Origin: Bifidobacterium biavatii DSM 23969
GTDB lineage: Bacteria; Actinomycetota; Actinomycetes; Actinomycetales; Bifidobacteriaceae
Assembly (NCBI RefSeq): GCF_000741165.1
Contig: NZ_JGYN01000010.1
Coordinates: 53,422 to 117,421 of the forward strand
Direction: 5' to 3'
Length of the DNA stretch: 64,000 bases
Below the pieces are notes generated by a model. It was not told the DNA's origin, searched no databases, and saw nothing but the letters and a program-made list of their open reading frames with translations. Within the stretch, counting starts at the first letter, position 1. Each line of letters starts with the position of its first letter. Both the position numbers and the translations under genes were made by a program. Positions 46,745 through 55,767 of the stretch are shown one piece after another.

Positions 46745-47788
46745 TCACAGGCCGCCGACGATCACGCACAGCACGATCAGCGCCGCGAAGAACAGCGTCT
46801 GGTAGCCGGCGTCCATCAGCGCGCCGCGGAACTCGTGCCGTGCGGCGGAACGCATCATCCGCAACGGCACGGCGATGCCGGAGATCATTAGCAGCACGCC
46901 CAAGCCGGGCCACAGCGCGCTGACGATCACGATCGAGACCAGCAGTTCCGCGCCGACGCAGGCGGCGAGCGCGGTGCGGGCGTTCCCCTCCCCCAGCCGC
47001 ACGGCCAGCGTGCGCTTGCCATGCCGCTGGTCCTCGTCGATATCACGTAGGTTGTTGACCATGAGCAGCATCATTGCGTTCAGTCCGCAGCAGACGGCCG
47101 CGAGGATCCCAGTCAGGTCGATCGTGCCGGCGAGCGCGTACTGCGTGCCGAGCACGGCGGCGAGCCCGAAGAACAGGAACACGCCGAGTTCGCCGAATCC
47201 AGCGTAGCCGTATGGGTGTCTGCCGCCGGTGTATGTCCAGCCGGCAATCAGGCTGAGCGCGCCGACCGCGAACAGCCACCATGCGTGCGAGACGACGATC
47301 GCCGTCAGTCCGGCGATGCAGGCGACGCCGGCCGCGATGCCGGCCGCGCGCAGGACCTGCCGCGCCGGCACACCGGAGGCGACCAGTCGTTGCGGCTTGC
47401 GCGGGCGCGACTCGTCGGGCGATGCATCGAACGGTTCGTCGTCCGAATCGGGGACGTCGCGGCCGTCGTCGGTGCCGCGGATGCCGTCGGAGTAGTCGTT
47501 GGCGAAGTTGACGGCGATTTGCAGGGCGAGCGCGACGATCGCGCACAGGACGGCGACCGGCCAGAACCGGCCGATCAGCGCGGCTTGAGCGGCTCTGTTC
47601 GCAGTGCAGACCGCAGGCTCGGGATATTGCTCGGTGCACACGCCGAGCGCGCGGATATGGATCCATGCGCATGCCGCGCCGACCATCACCGGCGCGATGC
47701 TGGCGGGCAGCGTGCGAGGTCTGGTCCCGGCTACCCACAGTTTCCAATCCGCCGTCATGGTTTGCCGTGTGTTCGCGCGTTCTGTCAT
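46745..47788 (-). CDS. menA: UbiA-family prenyltransferase, MenA type
   Basis: A 347-aa polytopic enzyme with about eight to nine helices. The first Asp-rich motif is NFANDYSDGIRGTDD; the second is NNLRDIDEDQRHGKRTLAVRLG. Both fit 1,4-dihydroxy-2-naphthoate octaprenyltransferase, which attaches the isoprenoid tail in menaquinone synthesis. Relative to most MenA proteins there is an insert between helices 2 and 3 (VPDSDDEPFDASPDESRPRK). No other men genes are in the window. Start is uncertain (47800, 47788 or 47758). Confidence 0.85.
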   Translation of the reverse strand: MTERANTRQTMTADWKLWVAGTRPRTLPASIAPVMVGAACAWIHIRALGVCTEQYPEPAVCTANRAAQAALIGRFWPVAVLCAIVALALQIAVNFANDYSDGIRGTDDGRDVPDSDDEPFDASPDESRPRKPQRLVASGVPARQVLRAAGIAAGVACIAGLTAIVVSHAWWLFAVGALSLIAGWTYTGGRHPYGYAGFGELGVFLFFGLAAVLGTQYALAGTIDLTGILAAVCCGLNAMMLLMVNNLRDIDEDQRHGKRTLAVRLGEGNARTALAACVGAELLVSIVIVSALWPGLGVLLMISGIAVPLRMMRSAARHEFRGALMDAGYQTLFFAALIVLCVIVGGL

Positions 47789-47825
47789 GCCTGCCAGCAT
47801 AGATTCCCCACACGAATATGGATAT

Positions 47826-47861
47826 GGGGTTCTCCCGCCGAACAACAGGCGGGAGAACCCC
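47826..47861. terminator. Hairpin between MFS permease and menA genes
   Basis: Perfect 14-bp arms ggggttctcccgcc (47826-47839) and complement (47848-47861), 8-base loop; it lies 45 bases after the permease stop on the minus strand. Confidence 0.7.
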
Positions 47862-47905
47862 GTATCGTCTATGGTTTGTTCGCGGAACGCGGAGAGACGC
47901 CGGAG

Positions 47906-49162
47906 TCAGCGGGTGGAGCCGTAGGACTTGAAGAAGATGCTGAGCAGCGCCACGTAGGCGACGCCGACGGTCATCACGAGGATCGCGCCGAGCTGCATGC
48001 CCATCGCGTCGGAGGCGAGGCCCATGAGTGGCGGGAAGATCGCGCCACCGATCAGACCGATCATCATCAGACCGGAAACCTCGTTCTGGCGTTCCGGCAG
48101 GTGCAGCAGGCCGGTGGTGAGCATGATCGAGAACACGTTCGCGTTGCCCATGCCCACGAAGGCGAGACCGGCGTAGGCGAGCCACACGGGCATGCCGTCA
48201 ACGGCGGCGAACAGGATGAAGCACACGGAGGAGAGCGCCATGAGCGCGCCGCAACCGCGCAGGATCTGCTTGCGGGTGAACTTCTGGAGCAGCACGGAGC
48301 CGGACAGGCAGCTCAGGGTGCGGAACGCGAAGTAGACGCTGGTGGCGCCGCCAGCGACCTCGATGCCCATGTTCGAATGCTCCATGAGAATCTTCGGCGC
48401 GGTGGCGTTGATGCCGACGTCCACGCCCACGTGGCACACGATGCCGAGGAAGCACAGCAGAATCACCGGGTTCTTGAGCAGCGCGAAGCAGCCGAGCACG
48501 CTGGTCCTGCCGGAGTCGGGCGCGTTTTCCTTGATGTCGTCGAGGGAGAGCATCACGAACGCGAGGATCGCACATACCAGGTAGATCGGGTAGAGCAGCC
48601 ACCACTTGCCGAACGTGGTAGCGGCCCAGCCGGCGATGAGCGGCGCGATGAACGAGGCGATGGCCTTGACGAACTGGCCGAAGGTGAGCATGCCGGCAAG
48701 CTTTTCGTCGTGCGCGAGATTGCCGACAAGCGGGTTGAGCGAGACCTGCATGAACGTGTTGCCGATGCCGAGCAGGCAGAAGGAGGCGACGACGAACACG
48801 AGCTGGGCGGTGGCGGCCGGGATGAGGTAGCCGATGATCGGCAGCAGGCAGCCGACCGCGGTGATCGCAATGGCGACGAGCACGGTCATGCGGCGGCCGA
48901 TGCGGTTCATGAGCATGCCGGCCGGCACGGAGAGCACCAGGAACCAGAAGAAGGTCATGGTGGTGAAGATGTTGCTCACCGAGTCGGACAGGCCGAAGTC
49001 GGACTGCACGTAGTTGGAGGCGGTGCCGACGAGGTCGACGAAGCCCATCACGAAGAAGGACATCATGACGGGCACGAGGACGGCGAAGGGCGCGCTGCCG
49101 AGCTTGTCAGGCTGGGCGTTCTGGGCCGCCGCGTTCTGGGGCGCGGGAGACTTGGAGGTCAT
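47906..49162 (-). CDS. FHS-type MFS sugar permease
   Basis: A 418-aa transporter with twelve predicted helices. FFVMGFVDLVGTASNYVQSDFGLSD near the N-terminus, GMLMNRIGRRMTVLVAI (the MFS motif A) and CLLGIGNTFMQVSLNPLVG are like the fucose/glucose:H+ symporter (FHS) group. Bifidobacterial homologues import glucose or fucose; the substrate cannot be read from the sequence. MTSKSPA at 49162 is preferred because 53 upstream codons are not membrane-protein-like; the ribosome-binding site is weak (agagaaag). Confidence 0.85.
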   Translation of the reverse strand: MTSKSPAPQNAAAQNAQPDKLGSAPFAVLVPVMMSFFVMGFVDLVGTASNYVQSDFGLSDSVSNIFTTMTFFWFLVLSVPAGMLMNRIGRRMTVLVAIAITAVGCLLPIIGYLIPAATAQLVFVVASFCLLGIGNTFMQVSLNPLVGNLAHDEKLAGMLTFGQFVKAIASFIAPLIAGWAATTFGKWWLLYPIYLVCAILAFVMLSLDDIKENAPDSGRTSVLGCFALLKNPVILLCFLGIVCHVGVDVGINATAPKILMEHSNMGIEVAGGATSVYFAFRTLSCLSGSVLLQKFTRKQILRGCGALMALSSVCFILFAAVDGMPVWLAYAGLAFVGMGNANVFSIMLTTGLLHLPERQNEVSGLMMIGLIGGAIFPPLMGLASDAMGMQLGAILVMTVGVAYVALLSIFFKSYGSTR

Positions 49163-49321
49163 GGCGTTTGTTCTTTCTCTGCTTTGCTCGTATTGCCGTG
49201 GTGCGGAACGATCCGTCGTTCCGCCCGGTAACGCCTCCGCAGTGAGTCGCGCGATCGGCGACGAGCAACGCGTGAGTAACGCCCTTAATTGATTAACGAT
49301 GTTAATGCCAACCCCGGCCAC

Positions 49322-49464
49322 GACACGCCCGTGTCACCACCGACGTACGCCGCATATAACCGCCGATCACGATCATCAAACGCAACAGTCTGCTGCAATC
49401 TGACTATCGTCCCGCGATCATCCTGCGATCATCGATCATCGATCGTCGATCATCACAAGAAACG
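49322..49464. repeat. Low-complexity GATCATCGATCATC stretch
   Basis: Within this spacer, bases about 49415-49455 consist of repeated gatcatc/gatcgtc steps with a period near 8. No gene is seen. Confidence 0.5.
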
Positions 49465-49510
49465 AAAAGGCCGCGGGCGCAACGGGACATGGCCCGCCGC
49501 ACCTGCGGCC
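49465..49510 (-). terminator. Terminator after lysS
   Basis: On the minus strand a stem ggccgc.../...gcggcc is followed by TTTTCGTTTC. Confidence 0.7.
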
Positions 49511-49563
49511 TCATCATTCGCAGCGACGTGCAGCGCAATCAGCACGGCCGCGAACAGAACAAA

Positions 49564-51243
49564 TCAGTTCAGCGCGATCGGCTTGACGAGCGGGAACGTG
49601 ATCGTCTCGCGGATCGTCGCGCCAGTCAGGGCGATGAGCAGTCGGTCAATGCCCATGCCCATGCCACCCGCCGGCGGCATGCCGACGCCCAGCGCCTCAA
49701 GGAAGTCCTCGTCGATGTCGCAGGCCTCCTCGTCACCCGCCATCGCGTCCTTCGCCTGCGCGACGAAGCGCTCGCGCTGCACGACCGGATCGTTGAGCTC
49801 GGAGTAGCCGGTGGCCAGCTCGAAGCCGCGCACGTACAGATCCCACTTCTCGACCACGCCCGGCTTGGAACGGTGGCCCTTGACGAGCGGGCTGGTCTCG
49901 ACCGGGAAGTCGCGCACGAACGTCGGCTCGTACAGCTTGTCCTCGTAGAAGTGCTCCCACAGGTGCTCGACGAGCTTGCCGTGGTTCTCCACGTCGTCGC
50001 GCTCCACGCCGAGCTTGTCGGCGATCTCGCCCAGATGCTCCACAGATGTGCCCGGATGCTCCGGACCGCCATTCGGCACGATCTCCTCGCCGAGCGCCTC
50101 GGACAGCGAATCGTACATGCTGATCTGCTTCCACTCGCCGCCGAAGTCGTACTCCGTGCCGTCGAGCAGCGTGACCTTGTGCGAGCCGTACACGTCCATC
50201 GCGGTCTTCTGCACGAGCTCCTTGACGAGCGCGCCGATCGTGTCATACGTGCCGTACGCCTGATACGCCTCGACCATCGTGAACTCCGGCGCGTGCGTCG
50301 CGTCGACACCCTCGTTGCGGAAGTCGCGGTTGATCTCGAACACGCGGTCGATGCCACCGACCAGGCAGCGCTTGAGGAACAGTTCCGGCGCAATGCGCAG
50401 GTAGAGGTCCAAGTCAAACGCGTTCATGTGCGTGGTGAACGGACGGGCCGCGGCGCCGCCGTGCACGGTCTGCAGCATCGGGGTCTCAACCTCGATGAAA
50501 TCGTGGTCGTCGAAGGTGCGGCGCAGCGAGGCGACGGCCTTGGAACGGTTGCGCACCATGTTGCGGATCTTCTCGTCCGCGATCATGCCGATGTACGGCT
50601 TGCGGGTGCGGGTGTCCTCGTTGAGGTCCTTGTGCAGGGCTGGCAGCGGCTGCAGGGCCTTGGAGGCGATCGCCCATTCGGTCGCGAACACGGACAGCTC
50701 TCCGGTCTTGGAGGCGATCACGCGGCCGCGCAGGTACAGGTGGTCGCCGAGGTCGACGAGCTGCTTGAACTGCTTGATGGAATCGGCGCCGATCTCCTTC
50801 TTGGAGATCATGCCCTGGATCTTGGTGCCGTCGCCGGCGGACAGCTGCACGAAGCACAGGCCACCCGCGTTGCGCAGGAACAGCACGCGGCCGGCGATGC
50901 CGACCATGTCCTCGGTCTCCTGGCCGGGCTCGAGCTTGCCGTCGTACTTGGCGCGCACCTCTTCGATCGTATGATCCACGTCGAGATGCACCGGGTACGG
51001 GGCAATGCCCGCCTCGAGCATCATCGCACGCTTGGCGACGCGCATCTGCACCTGCTCCGGGTGCGCCAGCGGGCCGAACTCCTTGTTGGACGGATCAACC
51101 GCCTCGTCCAGCGTGGCACCGGACCTGATCTTCTCGCGGATCGTCTCGTCCTGCTTGAGCAGCATCTCCGCGCGCTCGACCGTGGTCATCGCGGGCGCGG
51201 CGTTTTCTTCCTCATTTGCTTGGGATTCTTGGGTTTCGCACAT
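49564..51243 (-). CDS. lysS: Lysyl-tRNA synthetase, class II
   Basis: A 559-aa enzyme charging tRNA-Lys. The N-terminal OB-fold anticodon domain (VGIAGRVLFLRNAGGLCFVQL) precedes the catalytic core with motif 1 near FIEVETPMLQ, motif 2 FRNEGVDATHAPEFTMVEAYQAYGTY and motif 3 GMGMGIDRLLIALTG. The N-terminal ~45 residues (NEEENAAPAMTTVERAEMLLKQDETIREK) are an extension common in actinobacterial LysS. Convergent with nothing; faces the sugar permease gene. Confidence 0.97.
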   Translation of the reverse strand: MCETQESQANEEENAAPAMTTVERAEMLLKQDETIREKIRSGATLDEAVDPSNKEFGPLAHPEQVQMRVAKRAMMLEAGIAPYPVHLDVDHTIEEVRAKYDGKLEPGQETEDMVGIAGRVLFLRNAGGLCFVQLSAGDGTKIQGMISKKEIGADSIKQFKQLVDLGDHLYLRGRVIASKTGELSVFATEWAIASKALQPLPALHKDLNEDTRTRKPYIGMIADEKIRNMVRNRSKAVASLRRTFDDHDFIEVETPMLQTVHGGAAARPFTTHMNAFDLDLYLRIAPELFLKRCLVGGIDRVFEINRDFRNEGVDATHAPEFTMVEAYQAYGTYDTIGALVKELVQKTAMDVYGSHKVTLLDGTEYDFGGEWKQISMYDSLSEALGEEIVPNGGPEHPGTSVEHLGEIADKLGVERDDVENHGKLVEHLWEHFYEDKLYEPTFVRDFPVETSPLVKGHRSKPGVVEKWDLYVRGFELATGYSELNDPVVQRERFVAQAKDAMAGDEEACDIDEDFLEALGVGMPPAGGMGMGIDRLLIALTGATIRETITFPLVKPIALN

Positions 51244-51528
51244 AAACCCTCAGTGTAGCGAGCGGGCGATACACGCCGGTCTTCGTCCTCGCTATCCTTC
51301 CACGCCGTCCCGAGCCGATACTCGGCTCTCCCGCGCGGCTCCGCACGGGCCTGCAACGCGGTCGGTCGGCGAATCAGTCAAGAATCAGCCGAAAATCGTC
51401 TGGAAAAACCTCCCGCAGGCAACCGAACGGCAAATGTCGCTTTTCGGCGGAAAATCAACGATTCACAGCGCGACACGCCGAAGTTTGACTCTCGACCTGG
51501 AGCATGTAATATAGCGGACGTTGCCAAA

Positions 51529-51602
<74 letters not shown>

Positions 51603-51610
51603 CTGCAATA

Positions 51611-51645
51611 AGGGAATCACTGAGTATTCGGTGGTTCCCTTTTTT
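51611..51645 (+). terminator. Terminator after tRNA-Pro
   Basis: Stem gggaatcac/gtggttccc followed by TTTTTT. Confidence 0.85.
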
Positions 51646-51722
51646 CATCTGTGCGCAAGTACGTGATCCGTACGCACGCACACGCATGCACGCAAGAAGG
51701 AACCAGAGGGAATCAGGGCAAC

Positions 51723-52910
51723 ATGAAGAAGAGTCTGCTCGCGCTGGCCGCCGGCGCGTTCATCCTCGGCGCCGCCGAATTCGTGATGATGGGCATCCTG
51801 CCGCAGGCCGCGGCCGCCACCAACGTCGACATCCCCACCGCTGGACACTACATCTCCGCATACGCGATCGGCGTGTGCATCGGCACGCTTACCCTCGTCT
51901 TCGGCCGCAAGGTGCCGCCGAAGAACCTCATCATCCTGTTCATGGCGATCGCGCTCGTCGGCAACACGATGTCCGCACTATCCGTCAACGCGACCATGCT
52001 CATCGTCGCCCGCTTCATCTCGGGCCTGCCGCACGGCGCGTTCTTCGGCACGGCGACGCTCATCGCCAAAACGCTCGCAGACAAAGGCAAGGAAGCACAG
52101 GCCGTCTCCATGATGGTGACCGGCCAGACCGTCGCCAACATGCTCGGCGTGCCCGCCGGCACGCTCATGGCCGAATTCCTTTCATGGCGTCTCGCGTTCG
52201 GCATCCTCGCCGCGTGGGCCGCGATGACGATCGTGCTCACGATCGCGTGGATCCCGTTCGTCGCGCCGATCAAGGACGCGGGCATCCGCGGCCAGTTCCG
52301 TTTTCTCACCAAGCCGGGCCCGTGGATCATCCTCGCGGCCGTGTTCACCGGCAACGCGGGCGTGTTCTGCTGGTGGAGCTACGTCTCCCCGTGGCTGCAG
52401 AAGACCGGCGGCTGGCCGAGCGCGCTCGTGCCCATGATGATGATGCTTGCCGGCTTCGGCATGGTCGTCGGCGGCCTGATCGGCGGCCAGATCACCGATC
52501 GTTGGCGTCACGCCGGCACAGCCGCGCTCGGCCAGGCGATCTCCTGCCTCGGTCTGCTCATGGTGCTCACCCTGCCCGGCAACCAGTTCACCAGCGCGCT
52601 GCTCACGTTCTGGATCGCGTTCGGCCTGTTCTTCATCTCCGCGCCGCAGCAGCTGCTCATGACCGAGGCCGGCCAGGGTGGCGGCGAGCTCATCGCGGGC
52701 GCGGCCGTGCAGGTCGCGTTCAATTTCGGCAACGCGGTCGGTTCGGTCGTCGGCGGCGCGATGCTGACCACGTTCTCGATGAACTACCGGTTCACGGGCC
52801 TCGGCGGTCTGCCGCTCGGCATTCTCGCTGTCGCGCTGCTCACGTTCTACTCGCTGCGGTGGGAAACGCACACCGACGCGCTCGAGCGCATGCGCCCGGT
52901 CGAGGTCTGA
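51723..52910 (+). CDS. AraJ/DHA1-type MFS efflux transporter
   Basis: A 395-aa transporter with twelve helices. The N-terminus KKSLLALAAGAFILGAAEFVMMGILPQAA, then VFGRKVPPKNL (motif A variant) and ARFISGLPHGAFFGTATLIA (motif C-like) are typical of AraJ/PbuE-type DHA1 exporters, which expel sugars, purines or drugs. The start is set at MKKSLL; upstream in-frame codons are not membrane-like. It follows tRNA-Pro by 120 bases. Substrate unknown. Confidence 0.85.
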   Translation: MKKSLLALAAGAFILGAAEFVMMGILPQAAAATNVDIPTAGHYISAYAIGVCIGTLTLVFGRKVPPKNLIILFMAIALVGNTMSALSVNATMLIVARFISGLPHGAFFGTATLIAKTLADKGKEAQAVSMMVTGQTVANMLGVPAGTLMAEFLSWRLAFGILAAWAAMTIVLTIAWIPFVAPIKDAGIRGQFRFLTKPGPWIILAAVFTGNAGVFCWWSYVSPWLQKTGGWPSALVPMMMMLAGFGMVVGGLIGGQITDRWRHAGTAALGQAISCLGLLMVLTLPGNQFTSALLTFWIAFGLFFISAPQQLLMTEAGQGGGELIAGAAVQVAFNFGNAVGSVVGGAMLTTFSMNYRFTGLGGLPLGILAVALLTFYSLRWETHTDALERMRPVEV

Positions 52911-52999
52911 GCCGTTCTTCCGCGTGGTTGGCGGCTTCACCGATTTCGTTCATCCACGCCACGCATGCTTCCGCTGTTTACGTTGTTTACGCTGCTTGT

Positions 53000-53185
53000 T
53001 GCGATCCGTGAGGCAGATTCAACGGCGTGCATGGGTCAATGTGCGATCTGTGAGGCAGTCTATTGCGGCCGTCTGTTCCCGCTGATGCGGATTGTCAGGT
53101 GATGATCGCGTGTTTTTGACCGTAGGCTGCCTCACAGATCGCACATTGACTTGTGCAGACGGCAATATCCGCCTCACAGATCGCA
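53000..53185. repeat. Cluster of four TGCGATCTGTGAGGCAG repeats in inverted pairs
   Basis: Two plus-oriented copies (53000-53016, one mismatch; 53042-53058) and two inverted copies (53127-53143; 53169-53185, one mismatch). The inner pair extends to a perfect 24-bp inverted repeat, 53035-53058 with 53127-53150, 68 bases apart. This fills most of the gap 52911-53329, in which no gene is seen. Confidence 0.8.
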
Positions 53186-53329
53186 AAAACCTCTTCGACA
53201 TGCGCCAATGACAGCATTTCCGCTCCCCTAACGCCCTGTTATCAACCTCACAGCCGAACGTGGATCGCGTTCATCCCCCAGGCACGTACACTGGAGACCG
53301 ATCACACGAGCGGCAAGGAGGCTTTGCGC

Positions 53330-55543
53330 ATGAACGACGACGAACTGTTACGCCGTTTGGAGGCGTTCGGCGGATTCGGCGACGCGGATGACGGGAACGA
53401 TGCGGACGTTGCGGACAACGGAAACGTGCAGGATGATGGCGTCGATGATGACGCCGACCAGCCGGCGCATTTCGACGTAAACGAGTTCCTCGCCGGCCTC
53501 GACGCGATCTTCGACGCGCACGAGGCCGCCACCAAGGCCGGTCCATATCTCGAACAGGCAGCCGTGGATGCGGAGAACGCGGGCGACAACGCGGGACTGC
53601 TCACCGTGCTCAACGAGACGATGGGCTTCTACCGATCGCAAGGCCTGCACAAGGAAAACCAGTGGATCATCCAGCGGGCGCTCGAACTCGCCGCAAAAAT
53701 GGGCCTCGAAGGCACGGAGGCGTGGACGACCACGCTCATCAACGCGGCCACCGGCCAGCGCGCGGCCCATAATTACGATCAGGCCGAAGAGCTCTACCAC
53801 ATGGCGCTCGATTCGGCCAAACAAACCCTCTCCCCCACCGACCGCCGTCTCGCCGCGCTGCACAACAACCTGTCCATGCTGTACAGCGAAACGGACCGCC
53901 TGCCACAGGCCGAAGCGGAGCTGCGCGAGGCACTCGGCATCCTCGAATCGTCCAGTCCGGACGCGAACGCGAACATTGACGTCGCGTCCACGAACACCAA
54001 TCTTGCGCTCACGCTGCTCGGCGAGCATAAGCTCGACGAGGCCGACGCGCATGCAGCCCGGGCATTGGACATCTACCGCAACGGGCATCTCGAGCACAGC
54101 GCGCACTACGCGTCCGCGCTGGCCGGATACGCGCAGGTGCGCTATGTGGCCGGCGATTTCGCGCACGCGGTCGATCTATATCGGCAGTCTCTCGCGGTAA
54201 TCGAGGAATGCTACGGCACGGACACCGACTACTACCGCATCACCGAGGCGAACCTCAAGCAGGCCGAGGACGCGGCGCGGCAGGCGGGGGTTGAAGTCGG
54301 CGGCGCAGCCTCTTCCGCTGTCATTTCGAGCGAGCACAGCGAGTCGAGCAATCTATCGTCCCGGGAGACACATGATTCCGGCACAGCAGGGGCATCAGCG
54401 GGGGAAGATTTCTCCGCTCCGCTGCGCTCCGGTCGAAATGACAGTGAAATAGCACCACACTCCGATCGAAATGACCGTGAAACAGCACCACACTCCAGTC
54501 AGAGCGTCTCCTCCCGCCCGCGCATAACCGGGCTGAAACTGGCGCGCGCATACTGGAACGAGATCGGTAAGCCGATGATCGCGGCGAAATACCCGGAATA
54601 TCAGGGGCGCATCGCCGCCGGACTCGTCGGCCACGGGTCGGAATGCTACGGCTTCGACGACGCGATCTCGCAGGACCACGACTTCGGCCCGCGCTTCTGC
54701 CTGTGGCTGACCGACGAGGATTACGCGGCGATCGGCGAGCGTTTGCAGGCCGATTACGAGGCACTGCCGCACGAGTTCATGGGATATGCGCGAGCCGACG
54801 ACGGCACGGTGACGCCGCGCGCGCAGGGCGCGGGCCGTCGCGACGGCGTGTTCACGATCGGCGATTTCTTCGAGTCGATCACCGGCTACCGCAAGGCCCC
54901 GGCCGCCGACCGCCCGCACGAATGGCTGATGCTGGACGAGCCGACACTGGCGGCCGCGACGAACGGCGAGGTGTTCGCTGACCCGTTGGGCGCGTTTTCG
55001 GCCGCGCGTCAGGCGTTCAAGTTCATGCCCGACGACGTGCGGTTGTCGCTGATTTCGCGCCGGCTTGGCATGATGGCGCAGGCGGGACAGTACAACGTGC
55101 CGCGCATGTTGGAGCGCGGCGACGGCGCGGCCGCATGGCTGTCGATCGGCGAGTTCGCGGATGCGGCCGCGTCGCTCGTGTATCTGATGAACGAGCCGGT
55201 GACGATCGGCTATCTGCCGTACTACAAGTGGCGTTTCGCCGCGCTGCGCCGATTGAGCACCCGCGTGGCGACGCGGCTGGCGAATGTGTGCGATCAGCTG
55301 GAGTCGCTGCTGCGCCTGAGCTCGGCGGCCTGCTACGGCGGGGCCGGATTCGGCGAGGGCGGGCGCGGCGCGGCCCCGGCGGTGGCTCAGGTCAACGAAA
55401 CCATCGAACGGATCTGCGGCGAGGTCGTGGCCGAGCTGAAGCGCGAGGGTCTGACGCGCAGCGACGACACGTTCCTCGAATGGCAGCGCCCGTACGTCGA
55501 AGAACACATTCGCGGCGACGCGGCATGTTTGAGGTCGATCTGA
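53330..55543 (+). CDS. TPR-DUF4037 fusion protein
   Basis: A 737-aa protein. Start 53330 follows aaggagg. Residues about 55-320 contain tetratricopeptide repeats (for example RAAHNYDQAEELYHMALDSAKQ, LPQAEAELREALGIL, LDEADAHAARALDIYRNG). Residues about 400-737 form DUF4037, which resembles a nucleotidyltransferase fold: GLVGHGSECYGFDDAISQDHDFGPRFCLW has the G-S-x(n)-D-x-D pattern. The linker between them (about 330-400), rich in Ser, Asp and Arg, is encoded by an inverted-repeat element and short tandem repeat, so it is likely a late insertion. The next gene (DUF4125) is a common companion of this family. Function is unknown. Confidence 0.8.
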   Translation: MNDDELLRRLEAFGGFGDADDGNDADVADNGNVQDDGVDDDADQPAHFDVNEFLAGLDAIFDAHEAATKAGPYLEQAAVDAENAGDNAGLLTVLNETMGFYRSQGLHKENQWIIQRALELAAKMGLEGTEAWTTTLINAATGQRAAHNYDQAEELYHMALDSAKQTLSPTDRRLAALHNNLSMLYSETDRLPQAEAELREALGILESSSPDANANIDVASTNTNLALTLLGEHKLDEADAHAARALDIYRNGHLEHSAHYASALAGYAQVRYVAGDFAHAVDLYRQSLAVIEECYGTDTDYYRITEANLKQAEDAARQAGVEVGGAASSAVISSEHSESSNLSSRETHDSGTAGASAGEDFSAPLRSGRNDSEIAPHSDRNDRETAPHSSQSVSSRPRITGLKLARAYWNEIGKPMIAAKYPEYQGRIAAGLVGHGSECYGFDDAISQDHDFGPRFCLWLTDEDYAAIGERLQADYEALPHEFMGYARADDGTVTPRAQGAGRRDGVFTIGDFFESITGYRKAPAADRPHEWLMLDEPTLAAATNGEVFADPLGAFSAARQAFKFMPDDVRLSLISRRLGMMAQAGQYNVPRMLERGDGAAAWLSIGEFADAAASLVYLMNEPVTIGYLPYYKWRFAALRRLSTRVATRLANVCDQLESLLRLSSAACYGGAGFGEGGRGAAPAVAQVNETIERICGEVVAELKREGLTRSDDTFLEWQRPYVEEHIRGDAACLRSI
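54318..54444. repeat. Inverted-repeat element inserted in frame in a coding region
   Basis: Left arm ctgtcatttcgagcgagc... (54318-54354) and right arm ...ctccggtcgaaatgacag (54406-54444) are imperfect inverted copies. Similar tgtcatttcgag elements are widely scattered in bacterial genomes as REP/MITE-like repeats. A 36-base tandem repeat follows (units from about 54432 and 54468). Confidence 0.7.
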
Positions 55544-55586
55544 CCGTAAACCCTTCGCATAGCCGCTCCATTCAGAGGACATTTCA

Positions 55587-55713
55587 CAGTTGTAGGTTCA
55601 GGCATATGAAACCTGAGACAGCGAGCGCCAAGAAAATCTCGCAAAACCATTGGAATTCCAGCAGCACAATGCTTACGCCCATGGTTCGAATCCCGATCGG
55701 AAACCTACAACTG
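55587..55713. repeat. 12-bp inverted repeat flanking 103 bases
   Basis: Perfect arms cagttgtaggtt (55587-55598) and aacctacaactg (55702-55713) in the gap between two genes. The enclosed sequence has no gene. Confidence 0.6.
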
Positions 55714-55767
55714 CGGAATGTCGTCCGCATTCACCCATCCATGCCTCTCACCACACCGGAGACCATC

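Noticed and set aside
47216..49231. A 671-codon plus-strand open frame opposite menA and the sugar permease
   Set aside because: His/Glu/Gly-rich shadow sequence spanning two real minus-strand genes.
49370..49456. GATCATC-rich stretch as a binding array or origin
   Set aside because: The repeats are short and irregular and no replication or DnaA-type gene is close; low complexity is sufficient explanation.
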